Origin: Afipia sp. 64-13
GTDB lineage: Bacteria > Pseudomonadota > Alphaproteobacteria > Rhizobiales > Xanthobacteraceae
NCBI GenBank assembly: GCA_001897755.1
Contig: MKUJ01000001.1
Span: 385,580 to 449,579, forward strand
Direction of reading: 5' to 3'
DNA: 64,000 nt
The position numbers and the translations under genes were made by a program. The notes under the pieces are model-generated. The model was not told the origin of the DNA. It was given only the letters and a program-made list of their open reading frames with translations, and made no database searches. Shown here one piece after another: positions 22,527-31,068 of this stretch. Position 1 is the first letter of the stretch. The number at the start of each line of letters is the position of its first letter.

Positions 22527-23300
22527 ATGACCAACTGGATTCGCTATCGGGTCGGCGGCAAGACCGGCTTCGGCACGCTGGAAGGGGACACCATCCGCGA
22601 GCACACCGGTGACATGTATGCCGCGCCGAAGGCGAGCGGCCAGACGCTGAAGCTTGCGGATGTCGAGATCCTGCCGCCGGCGGAGCCGGGCAAGGTGATC
22701 GCGCTGTGGAATAATTTCCACGCGCTTGCCGCCAAGATCAAGGTCGCCGAGCCGGCCGAGCCGCTCTATCTGATGAAGGCGAACACCAGCATTGCATCGC
22801 CGGGCGCGAGCATTCCGCGGCCGGAAACCTATGACGGCAAAGTGGTGTTCGAGGGCGAACTCGGCATCGTGATCGGCAAGACCTGCTGGAACGTGTCGGA
22901 GGCCGACGCGGGCAAGTACATTTTTGGCTACACCTGCGTGAACGACGTGACCGCCGCCGATATCATCTCCAAGGATCCGACCTTCGCGCAGTGGGTCCGC
23001 TCCAAGAGCTTCGACGGTTTCGGTCCGTTCGGCCCGGTGATCGTCAGCGGGATCGATCCGATGCCGCTGGTGATCCGCACCATCATCAACGGCGACGAGC
23101 GTCAGAACTATCCGGTCGCGGACATGATCTTCCCGCCGCACAAGCTGGTGAGCATGCTGTCGCGCGACATGACGCTGCAGCCGGGCGATCTGATCTGCTG
23201 CGGCACCTCGCTGGGCGTCGGCTCGATGAAGGAAAAGGTCAACACGATGGAAGTCGTGATCGACGGCATCGGCAGTCTGCATAACAAGTTCACGCAGTAA
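22527..23300 (+). CDS. Fumarylacetoacetate hydrolase (FAH) family protein
   Basis: A 257-residue FAH-fold protein. The metal ligands are visible as the ExE pair in VVFEGELGIVIG and an Asp in GYTCVNDVTAADI. The family includes acylpyruvate hydrolases, oxaloacetate decarboxylases/tautomerases and 2-hydroxyhepta-dienedioate isomerases. As the last gene of the glyoxylate operon, a role in handling oxaloacetate, enol-oxaloacetate or another 2-oxoacid by-product is plausible but unproven. It ends at a very strong terminator. Confidence 0.85.
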   Translation: MTNWIRYRVGGKTGFGTLEGDTIREHTGDMYAAPKASGQTLKLADVEILPPAEPGKVIALWNNFHALAAKIKVAEPAEPLYLMKANTSIASPGASIPRPETYDGKVVFEGELGIVIGKTCWNVSEADAGKYIFGYTCVNDVTAADIISKDPTFAQWVRSKSFDGFGPFGPVIVSGIDPMPLVIRTIINGDERQNYPVADMIFPPHKLVSMLSRDMTLQPGDLICCGTSLGVGSMKEKVNTMEVVIDGIGSLHNKFTQ

Positions 23301-23332
23301 CGCGTCTTAGCCGCGCCTGTAAGCTCAAACAA

Positions 23333-23375
23333 AATCCCGCCGGCCCTGATCGCATCAGGGCCGGCGGGATTTTTT
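23333..23375. terminator. Bidirectional rho-independent terminator
   Basis: A 17-bp stem (ATCCCGCCGGCCCTGAT and its complement) with loop CGC, preceded by AAAA and followed by TTTTTT, so it should work on both strands. It ends the gcl operon and also the convergent GntR gene. Confidence 0.95.
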
Positions 23376-23456
23376 ATGGACGAAGCGAAGAGGCGGCATA
23401 ACCGCGGGCAGGCAGGGCGGGAGGGCCCGCGAGCCGGATGGAATGCCGTCCTGAAT

Positions 23457-24224
23457 TTACTCGAAGATGCCCTGGCTGTTCGCCTCGACATATTCGGCGA
23501 GGTTCAGCGTATGATCGCGCGAAAGCTTCACCGCGCGTTCCGTATCGCGCTGCTCGATCGCATCGATGATGGCGAGGTGATCGATGATCGAGCGTGAGGC
23601 GCGGTCGTCGCGGCCGATCGTGATGCGGCGGATGCCGCGCACATGCAGCAGCACCTGGTCGGTCATGTCGACCAGCACCTGCGAGCCGGAGAGCTTGACG
23701 ATGCTCTGATGGAACTGGATGTTGGCTGTGGAGTATTCGCTGAGGTGGTCGGCCGGCTTGTGGCCCTCGTTGAAGCTCTGGAACAGCTTGCGCAGATCGG
23801 CGATCGCCTCGTCGCTGGCATGCAGCGTGGCCAGACGCGCCGCCATGCTCTCCAGCGCAGCCCAGGCGTGGATCATGTCGATGACTTCGCGCCGGGTCTT
23901 CTTCAGCACCATCACGCCCTTGCGCGCGACGGACTTCACCAGGCCTTCATGCTCGAGCATGACGATGGCCTCGCGCACCGGGGTGCGGCTGACGCCGAGC
24001 TGCTCGGAAAGCTGCCGCTCGTCGATCCAGGTCGGCTCCGACGAGGAGTAGATGTCCATTTCGAGGATTGCGCTCTTGAGCGCTTCGTAGGCCCTCGTCT
24101 TGAATGTCTGTTCGGGGGCGAAACGGCCCACCACGAGCTCGGGCGGCGTCTTGGCCCGGCTCGCCCGCGGACCGGCTTGCTTCTCGAGATCGACCTGTCG
24201 GGGCTGGTTGGGCATTTGCGTCAC
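23457..24224 (-). CDS. GntR-family (FadR/FCD subfamily) transcriptional regulator
   Basis: A 255-residue regulator. The N-terminal winged helix (YEALKSAILEM..LSEQLGVSRTPVREAI) is followed by an all-helical FCD effector domain with the metal-ligand pattern (the His of FHQSI and later His residues at HVRGIR and DHLAII). The start is GTG at 24222-24224; an in-frame ATG three codons later (24213-24215) is an alternative, and neither has a clear ribosome-binding site. It lies between the glyoxylate operon and the oxalate-linked CoA-ligase operon and is the best candidate to bind the four TGGYAT-N5-ATRCCA sites, since FCD regulators bind TGGT/ACCA-type palindromes. Confidence 0.9.
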   Translation of the reverse strand: MTQMPNQPRQVDLEKQAGPRASRAKTPPELVVGRFAPEQTFKTRAYEALKSAILEMDIYSSSEPTWIDERQLSEQLGVSRTPVREAIVMLEHEGLVKSVARKGVMVLKKTRREVIDMIHAWAALESMAARLATLHASDEAIADLRKLFQSFNEGHKPADHLSEYSTANIQFHQSIVKLSGSQVLVDMTDQVLLHVRGIRRITIGRDDRASRSIIDHLAIIDAIEQRDTERAVKLSRDHTLNLAEYVEANSQGIFE

Positions 24225-24302
24225 ACGTGATTTCAGCTGGTGGATTCGAGTGTCTCGATTTTTGAGAGGTTTCTCAAGTTTTTAGCGAGTTTTGTAGATA
24301 AA

Positions 24303-24328
24303 ACCAAGGCCCCTTACGGGGCCTTGGT
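24303..24328 (-). terminator. Rho-independent terminator after sucD
   Basis: Perfect 11-bp stem ACCAAGGCCCC with loop of four, followed on the minus strand by TTTTATC. It lies 37 bp past the sucD stop and separates the ligase operon from the GntR gene. Confidence 0.88.
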
Positions 24329-24364
24329 CAAGTGTTTTAAGGACTCTCTGGGGAGTTTTAAAGG

Positions 24365-25273
24365 TTAGGCGGTAAGTTTTACCGGCTTTCCGCCCTTCAG
24401 AAGGTCGGCCAGCGTGCTTCCGAGCCGGGCCGGGGAGGCCGAAACGGCGATGCCGGCCGCCTCCATGGCCGCGATCTTGGACTCGGCGTCGCCCTTACCA
24501 CCCGCCACGATAGCGCCGGCATGGCCCATGCGGCGTCCCGGAGGGGCGGTACGGCCGGCGATGAAGCCCACCATCGGCTTCTTGCGACCGCGCTTGGCTT
24601 CGTCCTTGAGGAACTGCGCCGCGTCTTCCTCGGCGGAACCACCGATCTCACCGATCATGATGATCGATTCCGTCTTGTCGTCGGCGAGGAACATCTCCAG
24701 CACGTCGATGAACTCGGTGCCCTTGACCGGGTCGCCGCCGATGCCGACCGCCGTGGTCTGGCCGAAGCCGACCTGGGTGGTCTGGAACACGGCTTCGTAG
24801 GTCAGCGTGCCCGAGCGGGACACGATGCCGACATTGCCAGGCTTGAAGATGTTGACCGGCATGATGCCGATCTTGGATTCACCGGCGGTGACGACGCCGG
24901 GGCAGTTCGGGCCGAGCAGGCGCGACTTCGAGCCGGAGAGGGCACGCTTCACACGCACCATGTCGAGCACCGGAATGCCCTCGGTGATGCAGACGATCAG
25001 CGGGATCTCCGCGTCGATGGCCTCGCAGATCGCGTCCGCAGCACCCGGCGGCGGCACGTAGACGACGGAAGCGTCCGCGCCGGTCTTGGCGCGGGCCTCG
25101 GCGACGCTGTCGAACACCGGCAGCCCGAGATGGGTCTGGCCGCCTTTGCCCGGCGAGGTACCGCCGACCATCTTGGTGCCGTAGGCGATCGCCGCCTCGG
25201 AGTGGAAGGTGCCGTTCTTGCCGGTGAAGCCCTGGCAAATGACCTTCGTGTTCTTGTCGATCATGACTGACAT
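24365..25273 (-). CDS. sucD: Succinate-CoA ligase (ADP-forming) alpha subunit
   Basis: A 302-residue canonical SucD. It has CoA-binding [22 protein letters not shown] with the usual Cys, SRSGTLTYE and phospho-histidine His251 in RRMGHAG. It interconverts succinyl-CoA and succinate with ATP formation. It lies 4 bp after sucC and downstream of a fused CoA ligase, not beside mdh/sucAB as the TCA copy often does in related bacteria. Its place in the oxalate block suggests it may supply or recover CoA for oxalate activation (inference). Confidence 0.95.
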   Translation of the reverse strand: MSVMIDKNTKVICQGFTGKNGTFHSEAAIAYGTKMVGGTSPGKGGQTHLGLPVFDSVAEARAKTGADASVVYVPPPGAADAICEAIDAEIPLIVCITEGIPVLDMVRVKRALSGSKSRLLGPNCPGVVTAGESKIGIMPVNIFKPGNVGIVSRSGTLTYEAVFQTTQVGFGQTTAVGIGGDPVKGTEFIDVLEMFLADDKTESIIMIGEIGGSAEEDAAQFLKDEAKRGRKKPMVGFIAGRTAPPGRRMGHAGAIVAGGKGDAESKIAAMEAAGIAVSASPARLGSTLADLLKGGKPVKLTA

Positions 25274-25277
25274 TGGC

Positions 25278-26474
25278 TTACTTTCCCTTCACGGCCTTGA
25301 CGATCTTCTGAGCAGCGTCGTCCAGATCGTCGGCTGGCAGAACGTTGAGGCCGCTCTCGCGGATGATCTTCTTGCCTTCCTCGACGTTGGTGCCTTCGAG
25401 GCGGACAACCAGCGGCACCTTGAGGCCGACAGCCTTCACCGCGGCGACAACGCCGGCAGCGATGACGTCGCACTTCATGATGCCACCGAAGATGTTGACG
25501 AGGATGCCCTTCACGTTCGGATCGGCAGTGATGATCTTGAACGCTGCGGTCACCTTCTCCTCGGAAGCGCCGCCACCGACGTCCAGGAAGTTGGCAGGGC
25601 TTTCGCCGTACAGCTTGATGATGTCGAGGGTGGCCATCGCAAGACCGGCGCCGTTCACCATGCAGCCAATGGTGCCATCGAGTGCGATGTAGGCGAGGTC
25701 GTACTTGGACGCTTCGATTTCCTTGGCGTCTTCCTCGGTCTCGTCGCGCAGCTCCATCACGTCGGGGTGACGGTAGAGAGCGTTGGAGTCGAACGACACC
25801 TTGGCATCGAGGCACTTCAACTCGCCCTGCTTGGAGAGGATCAACGGATTGATCTCCAGCATCGACATGTCCTTGGCGACGAAGGCGTTGTAGAGCTGGC
25901 CGACAAGCTTTTCAGCCTGCTTGGCCTGATCGCCCTTGAGCTTCAGCGCCTGCGCGACCTTGCGGCCGTGGTGAGGCATCACGCCGGTCGCCGGATCGAT
26001 CGAGAAGGTGACGATCTTCTCGGGCGTGTCGTGGGCGACCTTTTCGATGTCCATGCCGCCTTCGGTGGAAACCACGAAAGCGATGCGGGACGTTTCGCGG
26101 TCAACGAGCGCCGACAGGTAGAATTCCTTGTCGATGTCCGCGCCTTCTTCGATGTAGAGGCGATTGACCTGCTTGCCTGCGGGGCCGGTCTGGATCGTCT
26201 CGAGCGTCGCGCCCAGCATCTGCTGGGCGAACGTCTTCACTTCGTCAATCGACTTGGCGAGACGAACGCCGCCCTTGTCGCCGGCAGAGGCTTCCTTGAA
26301 CTTGCCCTTGCCGCGGCCGCCGGCATGGATCTGGCTCTTCACCACCCACACCGGACCGCCGAGCTGCTTCGCAGCCGCTTCCGCTTCCGAAGCCTTGAGG
26401 ATCGGAACGCCCCGGGAAACGGGGACGCCGAATTCTTTCAAGACTGCCTTTGCTTGATACTCGTGGATATTCAT
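25278..26474 (-). CDS. sucC: Succinate-CoA ligase (ADP-forming) beta subunit
   Basis: A 398-residue ATP-grasp subunit of normal length, with start [33 protein letters not shown], the phosphate-loop [14 protein letters not shown] and C-terminal [13 protein letters not shown]. All positions that are altered in the 13195-14367 paralogue are standard here, which makes it a useful internal reference. It follows the fused ligase by 12 bp and precedes sucD by 4 bp, forming one minus-strand operon. Confidence 0.96.
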   Translation of the reverse strand: MNIHEYQAKAVLKEFGVPVSRGVPILKASEAEAAAKQLGGPVWVVKSQIHAGGRGKGKFKEASAGDKGGVRLAKSIDEVKTFAQQMLGATLETIQTGPAGKQVNRLYIEEGADIDKEFYLSALVDRETSRIAFVVSTEGGMDIEKVAHDTPEKIVTFSIDPATGVMPHHGRKVAQALKLKGDQAKQAEKLVGQLYNAFVAKDMSMLEINPLILSKQGELKCLDAKVSFDSNALYRHPDVMELRDETEEDAKEIEASKYDLAYIALDGTIGCMVNGAGLAMATLDIIKLYGESPANFLDVGGGASEEKVTAAFKIITADPNVKGILVNIFGGIMKCDVIAAGVVAAVKAVGLKVPLVVRLEGTNVEEGKKIIRESGLNVLPADDLDDAAQKIVKAVKGK

Positions 26475-26486
26475 TCTGTAAGACCC

Positions 26487-28619
26487 TTACTTGATGAGGC
26501 CGGCGCCGCGCGCCCACTTGTACTTCGCACCGAGCACTTCCACCGGAAGCTCCGTCGAGTACGCATAGGCCGGGATGCCGTTCTGATAAAGGTATTCGGA
26601 TGCTTCCTCAACCTCGACGTCGCCCGCGAGCGAAGCGACCATCGGCTTCTCGAAGCCCTGGGCCTTCATCTCGTTCTTGATCTGCACCATGTTCTTGGCG
26701 AAGACCATCGGCGGGGTGACGATCGTGTGCCAGTAGCCGAGGATCAGCGAGTGGATGCGATCGTCGGTGAGGCCGAGCTTCACGGTGTTGACGTAGGTGA
26801 TCGGCGGCTCGCCGCCGGTGATGTCGACCGGGTTGCCTGAAGCGCCGAACGGCGGAATGAACTTCCGGAATGCGGCATCAAGATCAGCAGGCATGGTCAT
26901 CAGCGAGAGGCCGTTGTCGACCACTGCGTCCGACAGCAGCACGCCCGAACCACCGGCACCGGTGATGATGAGGACGTTTTCGCCCTTCGGGGTCGGCAGC
27001 AGCGGAACGCCGCGTGCGAACTCGAGGAGCTGGCGCAGCGAGCGGGCGCGGATCACGCCAGCCTGCTTGAAGACATCCTCGTAGATCTTGTCGTTACCGG
27101 CGAGGGCGCCGGTGTGCGACGCCGCGGCCTTGGCGCCCGCGGAGGTGCGGCCACCCTTCAGCACGATGACCGGCTTCTTCTTGGACACGCGCTTGGCGGC
27201 GTTCGCGAAGGCACGGCCGTCCTTCAAGTCTTCGCAATGCATCGCGATGACGTTGGTGTTCGGATCCTGCTCGAAGAAGGCGAGCAGATCGTCCTCGTCG
27301 ATGTCCGACTTGTTGCCGAGACCGACGATCGCGGAGACGCCCATCTTGGCCGAACGCGAGAAGCCGATGATCGCCATGCCGATGCCGCCGGACTGCGACG
27401 ACAGCGCCGCCGAACCCTTGACGTCGAACGCGGTACAGAACGTCGCGCAGAGGTTGGCCGGGGTGTAGTAGAAGCCGTAAATGTTCGGCCCCATCAGGCG
27501 GATATCGTACTTCTTGCCGATCTTGACGATCTCTTCCTGCAGCTCAGGCTCGTTGGCTTCGGCGAAGCCCGACGGAATGAGAACGGCGCCGGGAATCTTC
27601 TTCTCGCCGCACTCGGTCAGCGCGCCGGCAACGAACTTCGCCGGGATCGCGAACACCGCGACGTCGACGTCGCCGGGGATGTCCTTGACGCTCTTGTAGG
27701 CCTTGTGGCCGAGGATGTCGGCGGCCTTCGGGTGGACCGGGTAGATGTTGCCCTTGTAGCCGCCGTTGATGAGGTTCTTCATCACGGAGTTGCCGATCTT
27801 GCCGTCTTCGGCGGAAGCGCCGATCACGGCCACCGACTTCGGCATCATGATCCGGTTCATCGCCTTGACGATTTCGGAATCCGGACGCGGAGCAGGCTTC
27901 GGCTTGTAGTCGAAGTCAACAACGATGCGAACGTCAGCCGCGATCGCGTCCTTCTTGGTAGCGAACACCGGGTTGAGGTCGAGCTCGACGATTTCCGGGA
28001 AGTCGGAGACGAGCTGCGAGACGTTGACGATGATGGTCGCCAGCGCGTCGCGGTTTACCGGATCGCCGCCACGAACGCCGTGCAGCATTTCCTTGGCCTG
28101 GATGCCGTCGAGCATCGAGAGCGCGTCTTCCTTGGTGGCCGGAGCCATGCGGAAGGTGATGTCCTTGAGGACTTCAACCAGCACGCCGCCGAGGCCGAAC
28201 GCCACGAGCTTGCCGAACGAGTCGTCGGTGATCGAGCCGACGATGACTTCGGTGCCGCCGGCCAGCATCTGCTGCACCTGGATGCCCTCGATCTTCGCGT
28301 CGGCCTTGTACTTCTTGGCGTTGGCAAGAATGGTGTCGTAGGCCGCCTTGGCAGCCGCGTCATCCTTGACGCCGACGATCACGCCGCCGGCTTCCGTCTT
28401 GTGCAGGATGTCCGGCGAGACGATCTTCATGACGACGGGATAGCCCATGCCCGACGCGAGCTTGGCTGCGTCGGCGGCGGACTTCGCAAGGCCTTCGCCC
28501 GGTACCGCGATGCCGTAAGCATCGCACACCAGTTTGCCTTCCGGGGCGGTCAGGCTGTTGCGGCCATCCGCTTTCACTGCATCAAGAATCTTGCGGACGG
28601 AAGCTTTGTCGGTTGCCAT
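26487..28619 (-). CDS. Fused ADP-forming acyl-CoA synthetase (beta-alpha order)
   Basis: A 710-residue single-chain member of the acetyl-CoA synthetase (ADP-forming)/succinyl-CoA ligase superfamily. The ATP-grasp half comes first (about residues 10-230; VVMKIVSPDILHKTEAGG, ELDLNPVF). A CoA-binding domain follows (SVAVIGASAEDGKIGN), then the ligase domain with the phospho-histidine motif ASHTGALAG. The ATG at 28617-28619 has GGAG 7 bp upstream; a TTG four codons earlier overlaps that ribosome-binding site and is rejected. The substrate is unknown; within the oxalate block, acetate, formate or oxalate are possible. It heads the ligase-sucC-sucD operon. Confidence 0.88.
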   Translation of the reverse strand: MATDKASVRKILDAVKADGRNSLTAPEGKLVCDAYGIAVPGEGLAKSAADAAKLASGMGYPVVMKIVSPDILHKTEAGGVIVGVKDDAAAKAAYDTILANAKKYKADAKIEGIQVQQMLAGGTEVIVGSITDDSFGKLVAFGLGGVLVEVLKDITFRMAPATKEDALSMLDGIQAKEMLHGVRGGDPVNRDALATIIVNVSQLVSDFPEIVELDLNPVFATKKDAIAADVRIVVDFDYKPKPAPRPDSEIVKAMNRIMMPKSVAVIGASAEDGKIGNSVMKNLINGGYKGNIYPVHPKAADILGHKAYKSVKDIPGDVDVAVFAIPAKFVAGALTECGEKKIPGAVLIPSGFAEANEPELQEEIVKIGKKYDIRLMGPNIYGFYYTPANLCATFCTAFDVKGSAALSSQSGGIGMAIIGFSRSAKMGVSAIVGLGNKSDIDEDDLLAFFEQDPNTNVIAMHCEDLKDGRAFANAAKRVSKKKPVIVLKGGRTSAGAKAAASHTGALAGNDKIYEDVFKQAGVIRARSLRQLLEFARGVPLLPTPKGENVLIITGAGGSGVLLSDAVVDNGLSLMTMPADLDAAFRKFIPPFGASGNPVDITGGEPPITYVNTVKLGLTDDRIHSLILGYWHTIVTPPMVFAKNMVQIKNEMKAQGFEKPMVASLAGDVEVEEASEYLYQNGIPAYAYSTELPVEVLGAKYKWARGAGLIK

Positions 28620-28630
28620 ATTATACTCCA

Positions 28631-28660
28631 ATGTTGAGCGTTTTTATGTTGAGCGTTTTT
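28631..28660 (-). repeat. Perfect 15-bp tandem duplication in the leader of the CoA-ligase operon
   Basis: ATGTTGAGCGTTTTT is repeated twice without a mismatch, 11 bp upstream of the fused-ligase start codon. The surrounding 28620-28931 stretch contains no gene and must hold the operon promoter; no copy of the TGGYAT operator was found there. Confidence 0.9.
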
Positions 28661-28931
28661 AACGTTGGTCCCAGGGCCGGACTGGATGTCCGGTAGTTCG
28701 TGTGACGTCGGGCGCGGCGATGGCCGCAGATTGCAGGCGATCCTACATCTTCATGCGGGTCTGTCACCTTCGATCGGGGTCAGGTGAGATTTGCGGCCCG
28801 TTTTAGATGGATCGTTGAATTTCGGTGATGTCGGCAGCGGAAAATCGCGCCGGTGAGAACAATATTGAGCAGGCTGGTGTGAATTGTCTTTGATGTCGGT
28901 CTTGCAGAATTTTCCTCCCTTATAACGCTAA

Positions 28932-28965
28932 CGAGCCCGCCGGGTGAAATTCACCGGCGGGCTCG
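28932..28965 (-). terminator. Hairpin after oxlT
   Basis: A 12-bp GC-rich stem CGAGCCCGCCGG / CCGGCGGGCTCG with a 10-base loop, 12 bp past the oxlT stop. The minus-strand sequence after it lacks a good U-run, so it may be a partial terminator or 3'-end stabiliser. Confidence 0.7.
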
Positions 28966-28977
28966 CTGGTGTTGTCG

Positions 28978-30285
28978 TTATGTGGCGTATTGTCCCGCGG
29001 CAGCAGTGTCGACCTGACTGCGCTGGACGACGGATTTACGCCACGGCTTCAGCACAACGAGGGCAAGCAGCGCAGCGAGAATGTTGGCTGCGGCCGCCAG
29101 CAGGAACACGCCGTCCCAGCTTCCGGTTGCCTGCTGCATGTAGTTGCCGAACGGCACCAGCAGCGCGGCGAAGCCCTTCGCGGTGTAGAGCATGCCGGCG
29201 TTGGTGGTGGCGAACTTCGAACCGAAGGTGTCGGTGCAGACCGCAGGGAAGAGGCTGTAGATCTCGCCCCATGCGAAGAACACCAGACCGGTGAGGACGA
29301 CGAATCCGACCGGGTTGTGACCCCAGAGGTAGAGCGCCAAGATGCCGAGCCCTTCAAAGCCGAATGCGACGAACATCGTGTTCTCGCGACCGATGCGGTC
29401 AGAAATCCAACCGAAGAAGGGCCGCGTCAATCCGTTGAGGACGCGGTCGATCGTCGCGGCGAAGGTGACGGTCGTCATGGTGAGGCCCATCAGCGTCACC
29501 GGAATGTCGGTGAGGTGCCAGTCGGCCGCGATCGGCTTGAGGTTCGCGGTGACGAGAAGGCCACCGGCGCCGACGATCACGAACATGAAGTACATCAGCC
29601 AGAAGATCGGCTGACGTGCGACCTCGGCCGGACCGTAATCGCGACGGCTCTGCTGAATGGCGCTGCTGACCACCGGAGCAGGGGTCTGGCCCGGCTTCGG
29701 CGCCATGATGAACAGCGCGAGGATCATGCAGATCACGCCCTGTCCGATGCCGAAATTGAAGAATGCGGCCTGGAAGCCGTCGGTCTTGATCATCGCCTGA
29801 ATGGGCGCAACGGTCAGCGCCGCGCCGGCGCCGAAGCCCGCCGCGGTGATGCCCGCGCAAAGACCGCGCTTGTCAGGAAACCACTTCAGCGCGTTGCCAA
29901 CGCAGGTGCCGTAGACACCGCCGGCGCCGATGCCCGCGACGACCTGACCGATGTAGAAGCCGGTGAGCGTGGTGGCGTAGGAGTTGATCACCCAGCCGAG
30001 CGCGCAGAGCAGGCCGCCGAAGAAAATCACGACGCGCGGGCCGTATTTGTCCACGAACCAGCCCTCGACCGGCACCAGCCAGGTCTCGAACAGCACGAAC
30101 AGCGTGAACGCCCACTGGATTGCAGCGCGATCGAAGCCGAATTTGTTTTGAATGTCGGGGACGAAGAACGTCCACCCGTATTGAAGGTTGGCAATCATCA
30201 CCATGCAGCCAACGCCGATGGCCAATTGCAGCCACCGATAGCCGTCGCTTACACGTCTCGTGTCACTTCCAGCAGAAACCGTCAT
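28978..30285 (-). CDS. oxlT: Oxalate/formate antiporter (MFS, OxlT type)
   Basis: A 435-residue major-facilitator transporter with about 12 hydrophobic helices. In OxlT, oxalate(2-) is exchanged for formate(1-), which with cytoplasmic decarboxylation creates a proton-motive force. The conserved basic residues of the family are present: an Arg in NGLTRPFFGWISDRIG and a Lys in GMLYTAKGFAALL. The ATG at 30283-30285 follows GGGAGGA; a longer upstream frame runs through the operator and is not credible. It is divergent from oxc-frc with a shared 783-bp control region carrying two operators. Confidence 0.93.
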   Translation of the reverse strand: MTVSAGSDTRRVSDGYRWLQLAIGVGCMVMIANLQYGWTFFVPDIQNKFGFDRAAIQWAFTLFVLFETWLVPVEGWFVDKYGPRVVIFFGGLLCALGWVINSYATTLTGFYIGQVVAGIGAGGVYGTCVGNALKWFPDKRGLCAGITAAGFGAGAALTVAPIQAMIKTDGFQAAFFNFGIGQGVICMILALFIMAPKPGQTPAPVVSSAIQQSRRDYGPAEVARQPIFWLMYFMFVIVGAGGLLVTANLKPIAADWHLTDIPVTLMGLTMTTVTFAATIDRVLNGLTRPFFGWISDRIGRENTMFVAFGFEGLGILALYLWGHNPVGFVVLTGLVFFAWGEIYSLFPAVCTDTFGSKFATTNAGMLYTAKGFAALLVPFGNYMQQATGSWDGVFLLAAAANILAALLALVVLKPWRKSVVQRSQVDTAAAGQYAT

Positions 30286-30334
30286 AGTCGTTCCTCCCAA
30301 TCGCGCACTCTTGCGGCACGCGTAGAGGGGATTT

Positions 30335-30351
30335 TGGTATATGATATGCCA
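30335..30351. promoter_or_regulatory. Predicted regulon operator, copy 3 (before oxlT)
   Basis: TGGTAT-ATGAT-ATGCCA, 49 bp upstream of the oxlT start codon, where a promoter is expected. The flanks TT and AA extend the dyad to 19 or more bases. Confidence 0.72.
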
Positions 30352-30747
30352 ATAGGCAAGAGGGAAAACCGAACCGCGACCGCGCATCCGTAAAAATTCA
30401 GTTGATGCCAAGATGTTTTTTTAGAAAAAAGTGATGCGCGAGAATTAGATGCGGGAATTCGTGGTCGGTACCAAGGATCCGGACGGAAGTGTTGCCGTCC
30501 CGAAAAACGGTATCTCCGGAAAGCGGCCAGCCGTCCATTTTATAAAGTGATGCCGGCGTTCGGTCAGGGGAAGGTCGTTGCTCCGGCCCTGACGCGGCCC
30601 GGGGTGATTCCTTGCGCGCCATTTGTCCCGCGGCCCTGATTCACGCCGCCGATGTTTCGCAAAAGCAGGCCGCAATCGCGGTCATTCGGAAGAGGCGGGG
30701 CTGCTCCACAATATCGCAGCCAACTCGTCCGCGAGGCGATTGACAGT

Positions 30748-30764
30748 TGGTATTTGGTATGCCA
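30748..30764. promoter_or_regulatory. Predicted regulon operator, copy 4 (before oxc)
   Basis: TGGTAT-TTGGT-ATGCCA. A consensus -35 hexamer TTGACA lies just before it at 30740-30745, so the operator occupies the spacer and -10 area of that promoter. This suggests repression. Transcription from here would give a leader of nearly 300 bases before oxc. Confidence 0.72.
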
Positions 30765-31068
30765 AAGATTTGCCAATGACGCTCCTCGCCCGTCAGGCGA
30801 GCCGCGCCGCACGTCCGTTAGCATTACTATTTCGGGGCGGTCGATGAAGTTCTGGCAAGTTCAGCCTGATCAAGCATTAGCTTCTGACAGCACGGACCGC
30901 ACCCTCCGATCCTCTACCAATTCCCGCACGAATGCCCATGTCTGCATCCGTGGTTTGAAGTGGCACTGAAAGACACCTGAGATCACACCCGTTCGCCGAT
31001 TTCTCGCGAACATGTCGTTTCGCAAGAGTAAGCCGCAACAAGCGGCAACACCCCTGGGGAGATACTAC

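Larger units (their letters stand above)
30286..31068. other. Divergent control region oxlT // oxc
   Basis: A 783-bp gap with operators at 30335-30351 (oxlT side) and 30748-30764 (oxc side). The stretch between them is of mixed composition with only short, domainless open frames. The oxc-proximal 300 bp after the operator looks like a long 5' leader. I see no known riboswitch or small RNA. Confidence 0.55.

Noticed and set aside
30398..30847. Small frames on both strands between oxlT and oxc
   Set aside because: Composition is non-coding, the frames cross the operator and promoter, and no start signals are convincing.
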